Below are positions 44,856-57,796 of a stretch of DNA of 64,000 nucleotides, one piece after another (the first letter of the stretch is position 1; every line of letters starts with the position of its first letter). This DNA comes from CAVUAF01 sp963739375 (GTDB taxonomy: Bacteria > Acidobacteriota > Terriglobia > Terriglobales > Acidobacteriaceae): contig CAVUAF010000015.1 in NCBI GenBank assembly GCA_963739375.1, forward strand, positions 401,174 through 465,173. The letters are read 5' to 3'. The notes beneath the pieces are model-generated. The model searched no databases and had not been told where the DNA came from. It worked only from the letters and a program-made list of their open reading frames with translations. The position numbers were made by a program, and so were the translations under genes.

Positions 44856-46476
44856 ATGTTCCGCAAGATCCTGATCGCCAACCGCGGCGAGATCGCCGTC
44901 CGCATCCTGCGCGCCTGCCGCGAGCTGGGCATCGCTTCGGTCGCGGTGTACTCCGAGGTCGACCGCGCGGCGCTGCACGTGCGCCGCGCCGACCAGGCCT
45001 TCCCCATTGGCCCCGCCGCGGCCAGCGAGTCGTATCTGCACATCGCCAAGCTCATCGCCGTCGCGCACGAGAGCGGCGCCGAAGCCATTCATCCCGGCTA
45101 TGGATTTCTTTCCGAGACGGCCGGAGTTCGCCCACGCCTGCGTGGAGGCGGGCCTCAAGTTCATCGGCCCGCCGGCGGCGGCCATGGAACTGATGGGCTC
45201 GAAAACCCGCGCCCGGCGGGCGATGCTGGAGGCCGGCGTGGCCTTGGTGCCGGGCACCGACAAGCGGGCTGAGGGTCGCTCGCGGAAGCCCGGGGCGTGG
45301 CCGCCGAGATCGGCTATCCCGTGCTGATGAAGGCGGCGGCGGGTGGCGGCGGCAAGGGCATGCGCGTGGTGCACAACGAGAGCCGAACTCGCCTCGGCCA
45401 TGCGCCCGCGCCCAGAGCGAGGCGCTGCGCGCCTTCGGCGACTGACGAGGTCTACCTGGAGAAGCTCATTGCGCGGCCGCGCCACATCGAGGTGCAGGTG
45501 CTCGGCCGACGAGCACGGCCACTGCGTCTATCTCGGCGAGCGCGAGTGCTCGCTGCAGCGCCGCCATCAGAAGGTGGTGGAGGAGTCGCCTTCGCCGCTG
45601 GTGGACGAGGCCATGCGCCGGCGCATGGGCGAGGTAGCGGTGCGCGCGGCACAGCGCGCCGCCTACACCAACGCGGGCACGGTCGAATTCCTGGTGGATG
45701 GCGACCGCAACTTCTACTTCCTCGAGATGAACACCCGCCTGCAGGTGGAGCACCCAGTGACGGAGCTGGTCACCGGATTCGACTTGGTGCACCTGCAGAT
45801 CCGCATCGCCGCCGGGGAGCCGCTGCCCTTCACCCAGGAGGAGGTGCAGCTGCGCGGCCATGCCATCGAGTGCCGCATCTACGCCGAGGACCCGGAGAAC
45901 GACTTCTTCCCCTCGCCCGGCGTCATCACCCGCCTGGTCACGCCCGCCGGTCCCGGCATTCGCGAAGACTCGGGCGTGTACGAGGGCTGGAACGTGCCGC
46001 TGGAATACGATCCGCTGCTCTCCAAGCTCATTGGCTACGGCGAAACCCGGGCGCAGGCCATCGCGCGGCTGCGGCGCGCGCTCGACGAGTACTTTCTCGG
46101 CGGGATCAAGTCGAACGTCGCGCTCTTCCGCCGCATCCTGCGCGACGCGGATTTTGTCGCCGGCCGGCTCGATACTGGATTGCTCGACCGCCTGCTCAGT
46201 CAGCCCGGCACGGCGGAGGCAGGCGACGCGCAACAAGAACGGGTGGACGCGGGCGACGCGCCACAAAAACGGGTGGACGCGGGCGACTCGCCCGCGTTTC
46301 CTCGTGAAAAAGAACTCGCCGCCCTCGCCGCCGCCCTCTTCGTACACGAAGCGAATTGTGTAGCGCCGGCCGCCCCGGCCGGCGAGCGCGAGCGCAGCTC
46401 GCGCAACGGCGCAACCACCAACCGCAGCCGCAGTTCGTCGTGGAAAAAAGCTGCGCGCCAAGACGCGCTGCGCTGA
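44856..46476 (+). CDS. accC: Acetyl-CoA carboxylase biotin carboxylase, frameshifted, with in-frame repeats
   Basis: Carboxylates biotin on BCCP. N-terminus MFRKILIANRGEIAVRILRA and AIHPGYGFLSE are canonical. Single-base changes near 45118, 45270, 45380, 45410, 45445 and 45508 scatter the ATP-grasp domain over frames (KAAAGGGGKGMRVVHNE; DEHGHCVYLGERECSLQRRH). From ~45520 the frame is clean: NAGTVEFLVDGDRNFYFLEM, NTRLQVEHPVTELVTG, HAIECRIYAEDPENDFFPSP. After LLDRLLSQPG an insert of ~25 residues (QQERVDAGDAPQKRVDAGDS) encodes the GCGGGCGACTCGCCCGCG repeat. The ending WKKAARQDALR fits the family. Likely functional once errors are removed. Confidence 0.92.
46238..46300. repeat. GGGTGGACGCGGGCGAC tandem/palindromic repeat in accC
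   Basis: Two direct copies of CGGGTGGACGCGGGCGAC, the second ending in the palindrome GCGGGCGACTCGCCCGCG shared with 10863-10885. Confidence 0.75.
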
Positions 46477-46492
46477 GCCTTATCGCGCGGTG

Positions 46493-47680
46493 TTACTTCG
46501 AGCGTTGCTCACTTGGTTGTGCAGCCCCGGTCCGCCATGGTTTCGCGATCTTAACGAACTGACTGGCGACGCTAGCTGCACCCGCTGGGCCCGAAAAGGG
46601 TCCACTACCTTTGCCCGCCAGCAGCACAATGCTCGTGTTTTGATGGCGCAACTCGAATGGATATTCCCACGCGAACGTATAACCGACTTCAAGCACGGTG
46701 TCAGCGACCTTCGGGTCGTCCACTATACGGATGTCCAACGCCGCAAAGTCCTTGTTTCTCGCGAGGGCTGCCTTCATCTGATCGCTGCGGAAATATTGCG
46801 CCTTACGGGCATCCACGAACATGGTTCTGAAATGGCGGAGGATGAAATCACGATCCTTCGAAGCACTTAGGATGTCGGATTTCTCCGGCGCCTCGGGCTT
46901 TGCGACGGCCGAAGGTTGCGATGGCGAGATACTTTTTGGAGCAGTGGGAGTGGCGGATGCCTGCCATGGCGGGCTTAACGACGAGGCGTTGGCGAAAGTC
47001 CTGGTCGCGGGAGCTTGAGCAAGGCCGATTACGCTGTTGAGAGGCACAGCAAAATTCAGGTTCTGCCCGCCCCCGAGTGAACCGACGATCAGACCGAGGG
47101 CGCGGCCATGGGTATCCAGCAAAACACCGCCGCTCGACCCGGGCGAAGCTGCGGCGGTGAACTGTATTAGTCTGTATCCGCTGCCAGCGCCGGGTACTTC
47201 GTCGGCCAGTCGGTACGCTGAGATAACGCCGACGGATGCCGACCAAGGTAAAGCGGCGGGATGCGATACCGTGACCACCGACTCGCCAGGCTTCACATCG
47301 CTGATATCCGCGACGGGAAGGACCGGAAGTCCCGAAGCCGAGATTTTAACGGCAGCCATATCGCGCCGGGCATCCACACCCAGGAGCTGCACTTCGTCGA
47401 AAATCTCGCCGCTCTTGAATCGAATCTGGATTGCGTAAGCATTCCTGACTACGTGCCAAGCCGTCAGTAGGACTCCGTCTTCGCGCACAACCATTGCGGT
47501 CCCCACTGCCCCGGTCGTGTCGCTAGGACTCCGGGCGGCGAGCACGACCGCCACCGAGGGTGACGCCTTTTCCACAATCTGATCGGAAGTGAGCGGCGGC
47601 GAAGGGACTTGTCCCAACGATGCAAGGGAGAGAAAACAAACGAAAAGGGCGTGACCAAAGGCGCCGGTATGATTGATCAT
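46493..47680 (-). CDS. Secreted trypsin-like (S1C/HtrA-like) serine protease with C-terminal domain
   Basis: 395 residues. Signal peptide (HALFVCFLSLASLG). Protease domain ~30-230 with triad His in LTAWHVVRN, Asp in DARRDMAAVKI and Ser in ASPGSSGGVLLD. There is no PDZ signature after it. Instead a Ser/Pro linker leads to a ~110-residue domain (AQYFRSDQMKAALARNKDFA ... TFAWEYPFELRHQNTSIVLL) that I do not recognise. GC is lower than in neighbours. Convergent with accC; its start lies near the rRNA operon leader. Confidence 0.85.
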   Translation of the reverse strand: MINHTGAFGHALFVCFLSLASLGQVPSPPLTSDQIVEKASPSVAVVLAARSPSDTTGAVGTAMVVREDGVLLTAWHVVRNAYAIQIRFKSGEIFDEVQLLGVDARRDMAAVKISASGLPVLPVADISDVKPGESVVTVSHPAALPWSASVGVISAYRLADEVPGAGSGYRLIQFTAAASPGSSGGVLLDTHGRALGLIVGSLGGGQNLNFAVPLNSVIGLAQAPATRTFANASSLSPPWQASATPTAPKSISPSQPSAVAKPEAPEKSDILSASKDRDFILRHFRTMFVDARKAQYFRSDQMKAALARNKDFAALDIRIVDDPKVADTVLEVGYTFAWEYPFELRHQNTSIVLLAGKGSGPFSGPAGAASVASQFVKIAKPWRTGAAQPSEQRSK

Positions 47681-47782
47681 CGCAACGACCTTTCAAACGC
47701 AGCTTGGTGAACCGGTGATTGTACTCCGGCAATTCGGCTCCCGAATTGGAGTGCCTTTCTTGCAACGTGCCGATGGGCACGC

Positions 47783-47811
47783 TTGCGCAATGGTGGCTTC
47801 TCTGCTATAAC
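47783..47811 (+). promoter_or_regulatory. Candidate rRNA operon promoter
   Basis: TTGCGC (47783-47788), 17-base spacer, TATAAC (47806-47811). It is nearly 850 bases upstream of 16S, so a closer promoter may exist. Confidence 0.4.
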
Positions 47812-48428
47812 TGAACTCGGCGATTACGAAGTGCGTGGTTGTCAGGTGGTCGTTGGAAAAAGCTGAACCCTCCGGGGTTCGCCGATCATCTGATAGACAA
47901 GGTCGTTCGGCGGCCTCTGATGAGAAAGCTAAAAGGTTGAATCCAAAAGGGTTCTACGCTCACCAGATCCAGTAACCACCCCGCTTAATCGGGCCGCAAG
48001 GCCTCAGATTCGAAGCTTACGGCGCCCAGAGTGGTCCGGCTTACGCTTCGAAGGGTTGCGCGAAGAGCAAAACCTCCTGACGATCTTTTTGAGTTTTTGA
48101 CGAACCGCCGGCAGCGGCGGCCCCAGCGCACGTGCGAAGAGCGCACGTGGCGACGGCAGAGCGGCTGCGGCGAAGCAAACTTGCCCCACGGATGGTGCTG
48201 CTCCGCAAGGAGTTAGCCCACGCCGAACCAGGTTGTGCACCGGCCAGGAAAGGTGCCATTTCGGTTGACAGGCAGCCGCGATTCGCGGTAAGTTTGAAAG
48301 GTTTGCGGCGAGATGCCGATGCGATTTGTGTCGGCCGCTCGCAGCAACAGTCGAGGACCCGGCGGAGCGCCCTGCGCCCCTCCGGCTTCGACCGGAAACG
48401 CGCCGCTCAGGCGGAGAGCGATTCGGTC

Positions 48429-48446
48429 TTTGACAACAGGTTGAAC
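48429..48446 (+). promoter_or_regulatory. boxA-like antitermination/processing element before 16S
   Basis: TTTGACAACAGGTTGAAC. Related sequences sit before 23S (50776-50791, TTTGACAACTGAATAG) and before 5S (54029-54043, TTTGACAAGTTTGAT). Confidence 0.5.
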
Positions 48447-48661
48447 GTGCCAGTCGTGAGAAACGACGACCTCGTCTGACGCACGCAAGTGCGTGAGAGC
48501 AGAGGCGACCGAAAGGATGCTCGGCTTTCTGTTCGAGCAATTCTCACAGTACTCAAGTCCGGACTTCCGGCGGAGAGTTTTTGCGGCCAGCTTCGGTTGG
48601 CGGCAGCGACGCTCCGACCCTTGTCCGGACCGTCCCGGCTTTGCCGGGACGGATCAGGTTT

Positions 48662-50183
<1,522 letters not shown>

Positions 50184-50383
50184 GAGAGAACGTCAGGGCA
50201 CAACCACTTCGGTGGTTGAGGTTGCCCTGTACCCCTCGGCATCATCTTTGATCGGATGATGCGGAGGGAGCCTGCTCGACTCTCTTGGCCAAGCATCCGC
50301 ACGATCGTCCGTACCGGCCTAGCCGGTATGCACGTTCAACCTCGTCCTCGAATCATTGAGCATGTACTGGGAGCCCGACGCCG

Positions 50384-50459
50384 GGCCTGTAGCTCAGTTG
50401 GCTAGAGCGCACCCCTGATAAGGGTGAGGTCGGTAGTTCGACTCTACCCAGGCCCACCA
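50384..50459 (+). tRNA. tRNA-Ile (GAT)
   Basis: 76 bases with encoded CCA. Cloverleaf: GGGCCTG acceptor pairs with CAGGCCC; anticodon GAT at 50417-50419; T arm GGTAGTTCGACTCTACC. Standard 16S-23S spacer tRNA. Confidence 0.97.
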
Positions 50460-50507
50460 TTTTCAGCGGCCGCGTTCGCTGGCCGGCTGAACACTGGCAA
50501 CGGAAAC

Positions 50508-50583
50508 GGGGCTGTAGCTCAGCTGGGAGAGCACCTGCTTTGCAAGCAGGGGGTCACCGGTTCGATCCCGGTCAGCTCCACCA
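50508..50583 (+). tRNA. tRNA-Ala (TGC)
   Basis: 76 bases with encoded CCA. Acceptor GGGGCTG with CAGCTCC; anticodon TGC at 50541-50543; T arm CCGGTTCGATCCCGG. Second spacer tRNA, in the usual Ile-Ala order. Confidence 0.97.
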
Positions 50584-50938
50584 CGCCCTTGGTTTTCAAT
50601 GGCTTCCGTTGGATTCTAGCCGCATCCCAGCGAAGTCCTTGAAAACCCAGGGCGAACCCCAGTCCTAAGCCGTGAGTTCTGTTCCCGGAACGGAACCCGC
50701 CGCTTAAGGCTGGAGGCCTTGACCCACCCGCCCAGGCGGGAAGTAGCGGTAAGTAAGCTGCTGCGGGGGACGATGTTTGACAACTGAATAGCATTGGGAA
50801 AAACTGCAAGGCGAGTAAATCGAGAGCCTGCCTGCTGGTGTCGTCGCGCCTAGGAACGCGGCGGCGAAGAGCAGGCGGATGGCGAAAGCCAGAGATTTGC
50901 GGCGTGGCGCTGGCAACAGTGCTGACGAGTAAATCCTA
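50584..50938 (+). other. Spacer between tRNA-Ala and 23S rRNA
   Basis: 355 bases. Contains a boxA-like TTTGACAACTGAATAG at 50776-50791 and the 5' arm of the 23S processing stem (50919-50947), which pairs with 53894-53921 almost perfectly over about 29 bases. No gene. Confidence 0.7.
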
Positions 50939-50940
50939 TG

Positions 50941-53900
<2,960 letters not shown>

Positions 53901-53902
53901 CA

Positions 53903-54226
53903 TAAGATTTACTCGCAGCACTTTTGTTTAAGGGTTCGGCCCGCGCTGTCACGGCGCGTGCCGAGCGCTCACCGAAACGTGCGCAGTCAACTCAATGCTA
54001 TTCAGTGGTGGCATCGTCCACCGAGTTCTTTGACAAGTTTGATCTTGCAGCTCGGCAAACAACCGGCGGCGCGATGTGCACTTTTGGCGGCGCCGGGGTC
54101 CGAAGCAAGGTCCTTCGCGCGACTTCAAAGCTCCCGGCGCAAGCCGGGCAGAGGGCCCAGCCGAACCTGGCTGTTGGCGGGCGAGTTGTGGATATCCATC
54201 AGCCGCCAGGCCGCGCGATGTAATGT
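53903..54226 (+). other. 23S-5S spacer
   Basis: 324 bases. Holds the 3' arm of the 23S processing stem, a boxA-like TTTGACAAGTTTGAT (54029-54043) and no tRNA. Unusually long for a 23S-5S spacer, with nothing else identified. Confidence 0.6.
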
Positions 54227-54345
54227 TTGCGGTGATCTTACCGCGGGGGTCACACCCGTTCCCATCCCGAACACGGCAGTTAAGCCCCGCTGGGCCGATG
54301 GTACTGCACGGGTTAACTGTGTGGGAGAGTAGGTCGTTGCCGCAA
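54227..54345 (+). rRNA. rrf: 5S ribosomal RNA
   Basis: About 118 bases. Terminal helix TTGCGGTGA/CGTTGCCGCAA. Internal GGTCACACCCGTTCCCATCC, CGAACACGGCAGTTAAGCCC and ATGGTACTGCACGGG are standard bacterial 5S. Followed by a terminator. Confidence 0.95.
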
Positions 54346-54835
54346 TTAATAAAGGCCAGTCTCAGCAATGAGGCTGGCCTTTTCCGTTTTCCGAACCCAG
54401 GGATCCTTCGACTCGTGCTGGCGCGCTCGCTCAGGATTTCGCCTGCGGGCTCCCGGCGCTGCGCGCCTCACGCCCGCAAAGCGGCTCAAGTTAAGCCCCG
54501 CTGGGCCGATGGTACTGCACGGGTTAACTGTGTGGGAGAGTAGGTCGTTGCCGCAATTAATAAAGGCCAGTCTCAGCAATGAGGCTGGCCTTTTCCGTTT
54601 CCCGAACCCAGGGATCCTTCGACTCGTGCTGCGCACTCGCTCAGGATTTCGCCTGCGGGCTCCCGGCGCTGCGCGCCTCACGCCCGCAAAGCGGCTCAAG
54701 TTAAGCCCCGCTGGGCCGATGGTACTGCACGCGAAAGTGTGTGGGAGCCCTTCGGCTGCGCTCAGGATAAACTCCGGTCGTTGCCGCAATTAATAAAGGC
54801 CAGTCTCAGCGATGAGGCTGGCCTTTTCCGTTGGG
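54280..54835 (+). repeat. Tandem array of 5S 3'-end plus terminator units (~2.6 copies, period ~210)
   Basis: Units start at TTAAGCCCCGCTGGGCCGAT (54280, 54491, 54701). Each has the 3' ~65 bases of 5S, the terminator hairpin, and in units 1-2 a block GGATCCTTCGACTCGTGCTG ... GCGGCTCAAG related to the RSEG palindromes. The third unit has the middle of the 5S part replaced by a CCCTTCGGCTGCGCTCAGG-type segment (about 54733-54776). Bases 54346-54912 contain no protein gene. Units 2 and 3 lack the 5' half of 5S and so are not functional rRNA genes. Confidence 0.85.
54351..54386 (+). terminator. rRNA operon terminator, first copy
   Basis: AAGGCCAGTCTCA-GCAA-TGAGGCTGGCCTT followed by TTCCGTTTT. 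Copies recur at ~54562-54597 and ~54796-54832. Confidence 0.85.
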
Positions 54836-54912
54836 CGAGTCAGGGAATCGCGTCATCCCATGGACACCCAACCATCGCAACGCAGACGCGGTGGAAAAAG
54901 GTTGAGTTCTGC

Positions 54913-55113
54913 CTAGGACGCGGCGGCGATGGCCTGCTGGACCCGGTGAGGCAGCCGCACCGCGAGGAAGCGGTCGGCGGGATACAGGTAGTCTTCGCCC
55001 GATTCGTCGATGACGCGGATCATCCGGTGCCGCTCAGCAACAGCATCCTGCAAAACGCGGTAAAGCTTCCTCACCTCCAGCGAGGCGGGATACTCCTCGT
55101 TGCTGACGCACAC
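54913..55113 (-). CDS. Small conserved-looking protein of unknown function
   Basis: 66 residues from a GTG at 55113. CVSNEEYPASLEVRKLYRVL and IRVIDESGEDYLYPADRFLA look like a genuine folded domain. It is preceded by the 77-residue gene below, whose stop lies about 17 bases upstream, so the two are probably translationally linked. I know similar two-gene pairs in environmental bacteria but no function. Confidence 0.65.
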   Translation of the reverse strand: MCVSNEEYPASLEVRKLYRVLQDAVAERHRMIRVIDESGEDYLYPADRFLAVRLPHRVQQAIAAAS

Positions 55114-55129
55114 GACGAACCGTGCCGCC

Positions 55130-55363
55130 TTATTCGAGGATGCGCTTGAGCTTGAATTCCTTTTTCCCGATGCCATGGGCTTCATACCAATGTATCTCGG
55201 CTTTGCAGATTGTGCCATCTTCCAGTTGGATGCGGGCCAGGCCCTTGCGCTTGCGCCAAGCGCCTCGGCCATAAACCCTGCGCAGGCGCTTCCACTCACG
55301 GATGTGGCGCCCGGTCGCGATGGTCTCCGGGGCTTCGATGTCGCCGACAATCCTGAAGGGCAT
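55130..55363 (-). CDS. Small basic protein of unknown function
   Basis: 77 residues. ATGRHIREWKRLRRVYGRGA and GLARIQLEDGTICKAEIHWY, ending GIGKKEFKLKRILE. Lys/Arg-rich with a conserved-looking HWYEAHGIGKK block. ATG start at 55363. Upstream member of a two-gene pair with 54913-55113. Confidence 0.65.
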   Translation of the reverse strand: MPFRIVGDIEAPETIATGRHIREWKRLRRVYGRGAWRKRKGLARIQLEDGTICKAEIHWYEAHGIGKKEFKLKRILE

Positions 55364-55519
55364 GCGCAGTGCAAATACTAGCGCAGAGCTCGGTGGCTTC
55401 GCACAAGATTTCGCCCGCCTTCAGCCGCCGTACATTGCCGTGCTCACGCCGCACGCCGGCTCAACTTCCACCGCAAGAACCGGATGGTTCTGTTTCCCCG
55501 ACCGTCCTATTCTGCCGCC

Positions 55520-56653
55520 ATGGACAGCCTGACGAGTGAAATGCCATCCTTAGCCACTGTGCCGAATCCCCCGACTGATGCCCACGACGTCCGCTGGCAA
55601 GCCGTGCTCACCCGCGACCGCGCCTTCGACGGCCGCCTGTTCTACGCGGTGCGCTCGACCGGCGTGTACTGCAAGCCGTCGTGCCCGTCGCGGCGGCCGC
55701 GGCGCGAGCAGGTCGAGTTCTTCTCCGACCCTGGCGCCGCCGAGCGCGCGGGGTTTCGTGCCTGCCGGCGCTGCCATCCCAACCAGCCGGGGCGCGCGGA
55801 CGCGCAAGTGGCGGCGGTCGAGCGCGCCTGCCGGCACATCCGCGAGAACCTCGACAGCTCGCTCTCGCTCGAGGAGCTGGGAGCCAAGGTGGGCCTCAGC
55901 CCCTTCCACCTGCAACGCGTCTTCAAGCGCGTGACCGGGGTGACGCCGAAGCAGTACATCGCGGCCTGCCGCCTGGCGGCGTTCAAGCAGGAGCTGCGGC
56001 TGAACCGGCGCAACGTCACGGAAGCGACGTACCACGCCGGCTACAGCTCGGGCAGCCGCATCTACGAGAAGTCCACCGCGGAAATGGGGATGACGCCGGC
56101 GAGTTATCGCAAAGGCGCGGCGGGCGTGGAGATCGAGTACAGCGTGGCGGCGTGCTCGCTGGGACGCGTCCTGGTGGCGCGCACGCCACGCGGCGTGTGC
56201 AGCGTGCAGATCGGGGACGCGGACGCGGCACTGGAGCGGGCGCTGCGCGCCGAGTTTCCGCAGGCCGTACTGCGCCGCGACGCGGCGCCGGCGGCCTGGC
56301 TGCCGGCGGTGATCGCGCAGGTCGAGGGCGCGGGCGATGGGCGCGCGCTGCCGCTCGACATCCGCGCCACCGCCTTCCAGTGCCGCGTCTACCACGCGCT
56401 GCTGGCCATCCCGGCGGGGGAGACGCGCTCCTACCAGCAGATCGCGAAGTCGCTGGGCAAGCCCGGCGCGTATCGCGCGGTAGCGCGGGCGTGCGCGACC
56501 AATCCGGTGGCGGTCCTGATCCCCTGCCATCGCGTAGTGCGCGCCGACGGCAGCCTGGCGGGGTATCGCTGGGGCCTGGGCCGCAAGCGTGCTCTGCTGG
56601 AGCGGGAGACAGCGCGCGCCGCCGGCAGCGGTGGCAAGCTTCGCCGGTCTTGA
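55520..56653 (+). CDS. ada: Bifunctional Ada: methylphosphotriester/O6-alkylguanine DNA alkyltransferase and regulator
   Basis: Removes alkyl groups from DNA and activates the adaptive response. 377 residues from ATG 55520. The Ada N-terminal zinc domain has GVYCKPSCPSRRP and CRRCHPN. An AraC-type HTH region (LSLEELGAKVGLSPFHLQRV; KQYIAACRLAAFKQELRLNR) comes next. The C-terminal MGMT domain carries AIPAGETRSYQQIAKSLG and IPCHRVV with the acceptor Cys. All four zinc Cys are present. No partner alkB adjacent. Start is supported by the signal-free N-terminus. Confidence 0.95.
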   Translation: MDSLTSEMPSLATVPNPPTDAHDVRWQAVLTRDRAFDGRLFYAVRSTGVYCKPSCPSRRPRREQVEFFSDPGAAERAGFRACRRCHPNQPGRADAQVAAVERACRHIRENLDSSLSLEELGAKVGLSPFHLQRVFKRVTGVTPKQYIAACRLAAFKQELRLNRRNVTEATYHAGYSSGSRIYEKSTAEMGMTPASYRKGAAGVEIEYSVAACSLGRVLVARTPRGVCSVQIGDADAALERALRAEFPQAVLRRDAAPAAWLPAVIAQVEGAGDGRALPLDIRATAFQCRVYHALLAIPAGETRSYQQIAKSLGKPGAYRAVARACATNPVAVLIPCHRVVRADGSLAGYRWGLGRKRALLERETARAAGSGGKLRRS

Positions 56654-56836
56654 CGCGCGGCCGCCTCGGGCCGTCGGACAAGCTCGATCCGCAGGGTCGC
56701 CCGCCAGCGCAGCGCGTTGGGCTCAGCGGCGCCGTGCTGAGGTCCGGAAGCGCGCCTCGGTAGCGTGTTTCCGCTGGCTGCGACCGTTGAATCTGTGAGC
56801 GGAAACTCGCCGTCTCGTAGTACGCTACCCGCCGAC

Positions 56837-57796
56837 GTGCGCTGCAAGAGAGGCTTTCTCGTACTCCTGCTGGCCGTGCCACTGGCCTGTGCCGCGGCCG
56901 ACGGACCCGCCGTGTGTTCCGCCGTCGATGTGCGGCAAGCGCTGGGGCCGGTGCGCTTTCAGGACGACAAATCCTGGTGCTTCGCTTTCGCCGCCGCCGA
57001 TCTGCTCACCTACCGCTACCGGGAAGAGCTGAAGGGCGAGCGCGTGTCCGACGTTTACACCGCCCTGACCTACACCCACAGTTTCGCCCTCAATCCGTAT
57101 TCCGACGCCGGCGGTTTCGCCACCCTGGCCGTGCTCGCGGCCGAACGCCGCGGCCTGTGCCCGCAGTCGCTGGAAGACAAGGCGCTGCACAACGGTCCGC
57201 TGGGCAGCCTGCAGGAAAAGCTGCAGACGCTGCGCACCGTCAAGGCGCTGTACGATGCGGGCGACACCGCGGCGTTCGAACGCAAGCTGGCGGAGCTGGA
57301 GAAGACGCACAGCGCGGTGACCGCTGTGCCCCGCGACTCGCTCCTGCGCGTGCTGCAGCACAGCACGAAACGCAATTTCCCCTTGCACTTCGCCGACTTG
57401 CTCTGCGGCAGCAACCGCTACCAGCCGGCGCAAAGCGCGGCCGTCAGAACACTGGTCAAGTGGGAAGGAAAACGCCTGATGTGGCGCGCCATTGACGAGC
57501 AGCTGAGCCGGCAAAACATCGTCGCCATCGGGTACAACTCCTCCTTCCTGGTGCTGGGCGACAATGCGCCGTCCGGCGATCCGCACATGTCGGTACTCGT
57601 CGGCCGCCGCTGGAATGCGAAAGCCGGGCGCTGCGAGTACCTGATCCGGAATTCGTTCGGTCCGCAGTGCGTCGGGTACGGCGGCGCCTATTACTTGCCC
57701 GAAAACTGCCAGGCGGGACACATCTGGGCGCCGCGCGCGATTCTGGAAAAGAACATCTACGCCGTTACCTACCTCAAACCGGCGGCCAAGAAATGA
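56837..57796 (+). CDS. Secreted papain-like (C1-type) cysteine peptidase homologue
   Basis: 319 residues from GTG 56837, which places a signal peptide (CKRGFLVLLLAVPLACAAAD) at the start. Catalytic-site-like residues: C48 in DDKSWCFAFAAADLLTYRY, His in SGDPHMSVLVGRRWN and Asn in LIRNSFGPQC. A long helical insertion lies between Cys and His. The Gln of the oxyanion hole (Q-x-x-x-x-C) appears as FQDDKSWC. Probable protease, substrate unknown. The frame is open to 56765 upstream; that region does not look like protein. Stop overlaps the next gene's ATG. Confidence 0.75.
   Translation: MRCKRGFLVLLLAVPLACAAADGPAVCSAVDVRQALGPVRFQDDKSWCFAFAAADLLTYRYREELKGERVSDVYTALTYTHSFALNPYSDAGGFATLAVLAAERRGLCPQSLEDKALHNGPLGSLQEKLQTLRTVKALYDAGDTAAFERKLAELEKTHSAVTAVPRDSLLRVLQHSTKRNFPLHFADLLCGSNRYQPAQSAAVRTLVKWEGKRLMWRAIDEQLSRQNIVAIGYNSSFLVLGDNAPSGDPHMSVLVGRRWNAKAGRCEYLIRNSFGPQCVGYGGAYYLPENCQAGHIWAPRAILEKNIYAVTYLKPAAKK

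Larger units (their letters stand above)
47681..48661 (+). other. rRNA operon promoter/leader region
   Basis: About 980 bases with no protein gene I trust. It includes a candidate promoter at 47783-47811, a boxA-like TTTGACAACAGGTTGAAC at 48429-48446, and a strong hairpin CCGTCCCGGCTTTGCCGGGACGG (48628-48650) right before 16S. Confidence 0.6.
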
